Of a DNA stretch of 64,000 bases, positions 61,110-64,000 are shown one piece after another. The number at the start of each line of letters is the position of its first letter. Position 1 is the first letter of the stretch. The notes under the pieces were generated by a model, which saw only the letters and a list, made by a program, of their open reading frames with translations, did no database searches and had not been told where the DNA came from. Position numbers and translations under genes: made by a program. The DNA comes from Phaffia rhodozyma (taxonomy: Eukaryota > Basidiomycota > Tremellomycetes > Cystofilobasidiales > Mrakiaceae): positions 1,798,001 through 1,862,000 of the forward strand of contig JACGZH010000001.1 in assembly GCA_014706385.1 (NCBI GenBank), written 5' to 3'.

Positions 61110-61446
61110 GATTCTTGGATGTGGTTAAAGTGAAGAAACATCCTCTTACCAGAAAACGAAAAGGGTAAAATTGTGTGTGACCGGCGTAACCGTGGCACGC
61201 GTTCCAACAATTACGAGTCTCGTTTCGACCATCGTTAGTAGACATAAGAGGGAGGATTAGCACTGAGTGCAAGGGTGTAAAGAAGTACATCGCTATCAAG
61301 TCAAACACGTCTAACAGTACAAATATAAACAGAGAAGAGAAGATAAGAGAGAAGGAACAATCGAGACAAGAGGTGACATAGAGAAGAATAGACAAGACAT
61401 AACAGGAAAGACAAGAGAAGAGCGAAAGAAAGCGAACGTTCTAGGT
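61110..61446. other. 337-bp intergenic region, PA2G4 promoter and transcription-factor 3' UTR
   Basis: Both genes are on the minus strand, so this holds the 3' UTR of the upstream zinc-finger gene and the promoter of the PA2G4-like gene. In minus-strand sense it is rich in CT/TTTC tracts. No other feature. Confidence 0.55.
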
Positions 61447-64000
61447 CTAGGCGACATGTTCAGAAACAACGACTTCATCTTCACCTTCCGTTGGCTCTGG
61501 CTGATTGACCGATCCGTCAAACGGAGACTCAAATTCAGCATTCGGTTGAGCACCGGATGGCAGCTGCTGATCGACGGAAGAAGGTGAGGCACCCCATGAC
61601 TCTACAGCCGTCTGGTCGAGCTTCCGGTTGGCACAATAATCCCTCCGATGCTGTGAACAGAAAAACAGAACCCCAAGTTCATTGTAAGCAACCAAGTCTT
61701 CTCTTTGTTTTCTCGAACAGAATCTAAATACCGAAGAAGAGAAAAGAAAAGAGAAGATAGAGAACGATATACTAACCCGAACGAGCGCATCGCTCCTCGA
61801 AAACTTCTTCTCGCATCCGTCGCAAACATACCCTGGCCGGTTTGGATCCAAGGCCGAGCTATGATGGATCGTCTCGACATGCCGTCTCATGTCAAACACT
61901 CTAGCAAACGTCTTCATGCACCTCTCCCCAGTGATGGGCTGGATATAGTTACACCTAGTGATTTCCGACTTGGATCCGCCCGCGGCCGCTACTGAAGGTG
62001 TTGACCCAGACGATGATTCTACCAGCTCGTCGCCTCCGGGGCCTGGATCGACGAAGGATTCTGACGGACCGCCGTGCTCATTTATTCCAATATTGGAATC
62101 AAACTCAAAAGCACCATGGTCGTTTCCCCCAGAAGCGGCTTGAAAGTCTTTAAATGTCCGTTCGATCTCTTCGATCCTCATCAATTCAGGGTCAACCATG
62201 GCTTGCTCGAACCGACGTTTTCCGTTCGTGTTCGTCGACAACGCAGGATGATCATCAGCGATAGAAGGCAAGCCCATTAGCTTGCCAAGAGAGCGAAGGA
62301 TAGACGGATCCTTGGCCATACTCGGGTACGCAGAGTGGGACAGCCAGACAAGAAGCTCCGGGGGAGTCAGCTCGGCGGGGAAGGGAGAGTTATAGACTCT
62401 TTGGTTGGGATCAGTGGATCCGTCAGGTAAAGTCGACGGCGAGCCATCGTGCTGGCTGTCGATCAAAGAATCGAACAGCAAGATTGATGTACCCAAAGAC
62501 AAGTGAATGAGTTAGGTCGGAAAATGTCATTTCACAAAGAGAAGATTCAAAGACCTACTCGTGTGATCGGAAAGAGCGGAACAGGGGATAACACCGGATG
62601 TACTCGTTCACAGCCGATTCAAGCGCTTCCTTGTCGCCACTAGTCTCCATCTCTAGTCCCATCCCTCCCATCTCAGCTGAACTACCCTGCAATACACCAT
62701 TGTCAAACCCACTGTCGATCGACTGCCGGGCCTCAAATCCATTCTCGCCCATGTGACCTTCCTCGGGATTGCTGTAGCTCGGTTGGCCGGGGTCCATTGG
62801 TGGGAATGCAGGCTGGGTTGGAGGAGAAGGCGGTGACGGAGCTTGTAAATTAGCAGCAGGCTGAGTTTGTGCGAAAGCACAGATGTTCTCTAATTGAATT
62901 TAATAAATAAATAAACACGAGGTCAGATCGAATACCGAAACTAGACTATCGATTAGAAGTAAGAATTCGAACGACAGGGATCGAATACGAACGGTGCTGG
63001 AGCAGGCCATCGGATCTAGCGAACTTTCTGTCGCAATTAGGACATGGGAAACTCTGCGCCTGGGATGGCACATGGAGCCGGGCATGTCGTTTGCAATCAT
63101 GCTGTCGGGCAAAGCCTCGTTGACAGACTGGACATTTGAAGGGACGTTCATCGGCATGTGAACGAAGATGTCCTGAGAGGTTGTGTGATCTAGTAGAAGA
63201 AGAACAAAGAACCAGAGAACAGCACAGCATGTTAGCTAGAGTGCCTCTATTGATGTTATTCTGCAGTCAGATTCTAAAAATCGCGTACCGAGTGAAACTT
63301 GATCCACAGCCCTCAACCGTACAATGAAACCGAGCCTCGACGTTCCTTCTTTTGATTCCGGCATCACGCGTCTTTTGGGTGGTAACCGGCTTTCCTTTGA
63401 TTTTGGCCATCTTCTGAGGTCTATTCTCATCTCCTTGAGTGGGATGTGTCGATGTGGATTCTTCGGCCGCGACAGCTGCAGCTGCAGCTTCTTCCTGTTG
63501 GACGCCCATGGCGGCGTTGTTCTGCTCTTCAGCAACTCGAAGGGAGTGAGCGATGGACGCCAAATGAGCTTCGAGCTCGAACTGTTGTTGTCGTTGTTGC
63601 TGCTGATGAGCGTCCGAGACCATCGCGTCCGAAGGAAGCGTGGATTCCGAATAATGTTCACTGGGATACTCTTCGGCGAGCGTAGGTGAAGGTAATCGGA
63701 TCGCGTTGGATGATGCTGAAGGGACCGCGTCAATGTTTGCACTGAGCGAGTATTCATTTCTCGATGTTGAACTTTCAGGCGGCTGCTGCCCATCCGTCTC
63801 GATCTCTCGCTGGGTCTGGCCCTCTCTTCCAACCTCCTCTGCAGACGCGACGGAAGCAGCAGTGGCAGGAGCCGCGACCTCTTCTCCTTCCTCGGGAAAT
63901 ATTTCTGTGGCGGTCCCTGTTCCTGCTCCTCGTTCTTCTGAATCGGGAAACCCTATTCCATTAGGGCTAGCCTGACCAGCTGATCCTGCTCCTCCGGTGG
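61447..64000 (-). CDS. C2H2 zinc-finger transcription factor, N-terminus beyond the window
   Basis: DNA-binding regulator whose 5' part lies outside the right edge. The visible N-terminal part is disordered, with a Gln tract (AHQQQQRQQQFELEAH) and Ala runs. A tandem array follows: finger 1 CTVEGCGSSFTRSHNLSGHL, finger 2 CPVCQRGFARQHDCKRHARL, finger 3 CPNCDRKFARSDGLLQH, which after a GTTCGT donor (62987-62992) continues QNIC, giving a C2HC finger. This array resembles fungal Crz1-like fingers. A linker (MDPGQPSYSNPEEGHMGENG) follows and then a second group: CNYIQPITGERCMKTFARVF with DMRRHVETIHH, and CDGCEKKFSRSDALVR joined to HRRDYC. The tail is acidic and ends DEVVVSEHVA (stop 61447). The calcineurin-responsive identity is only a guess; the extra C-terminal finger pair is not typical of Crz1. 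Confidence 0.87.

Overview
The window is an ordinary, gene-dense nuclear segment of a fungus, most likely a basidiomycetous yeast of the Tremellomycetes type (a Phaffia/Cystofilobasidium/Cryptococcus-like organism is my best guess). The evidence is the gene set (TOR kinase, DASH, exocyst, Sla1, COMPASS, lanosterol synthase), very intron-rich genes with many short introns (roughly 50-150 nt, GT..AG, CTAAC/TTAAC-like branch sites), short intergenic spaces and no insertion elements. Coding regions below are given as the span from start codon to stop codon. Splice joints were inferred from reading frame, splice motifs and remembered family consensus, not from transcripts.

Layout, left to right. 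(1) 1-10.8 kb: 3' end of TOR1 (+), SWD1/RBBP5 of COMPASS (-), an unannotated U6 snRNA gene (-), ELP3 (+), ribulose-phosphate 3-epimerase (+) and a cyclophilin (-). (2) 11-21 kb: SLA1 endocytic adaptor (+), ribosomal protein eL14 (-), a 1.9 kb stretch with no convincing gene, and a Ser/Pro-rich protein of unknown function (-). (3) 21.3-32.5 kb: DAD3 (-) and a kinesin-7/Kip2-like motor (+), which share a divergent promoter with MCB (ACGCGT) boxes, then lanosterol synthase ERG7 (+). (4) 32.7-42.5 kb: VPS9-type Rab5 GEF (-), CTP synthase URA7 (+), DNA primase large subunit PRI2 (+) with an MCB cluster upstream. (5) 42.8-52.6 kb: SEC10 exocyst subunit (-), RIX1 (+), and a carnosine N-methyltransferase family protein with an unusual histidine-rich N-terminus (+). 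(6) 52.9-64 kb: a ZCCHC8-like zinc-knuckle/PSP protein (-) only 11 bp downstream of a small glutaredoxin-like gene (-), an E-box (CACGTG) cluster, an unknown protein (+), a PA2G4/Ebp1-like protein (-) and the C-terminal part of a multi-finger C2H2 transcription factor (-) that runs off the right edge.

Most of the genes are unrelated housekeeping genes and not a pathway cluster. There are loose themes: ribosome biogenesis and growth (TOR1, eL14, RIX1, PA2G4), trafficking (SLA1, VPS9, SEC10), and cell-cycle genes under shared MCB-type promoters (DAD3, kinesin, PRI2). I did not find a new defence, mobile or metabolic system. The points most worth following are the U6 gene, recurrent GTTCGT splice donors, a 13-nt microexon and a Trp-to-His change in the cyclophilin, the MCB and E-box clusters, the 11-bp gene spacing, and the His-rich methyltransferase.
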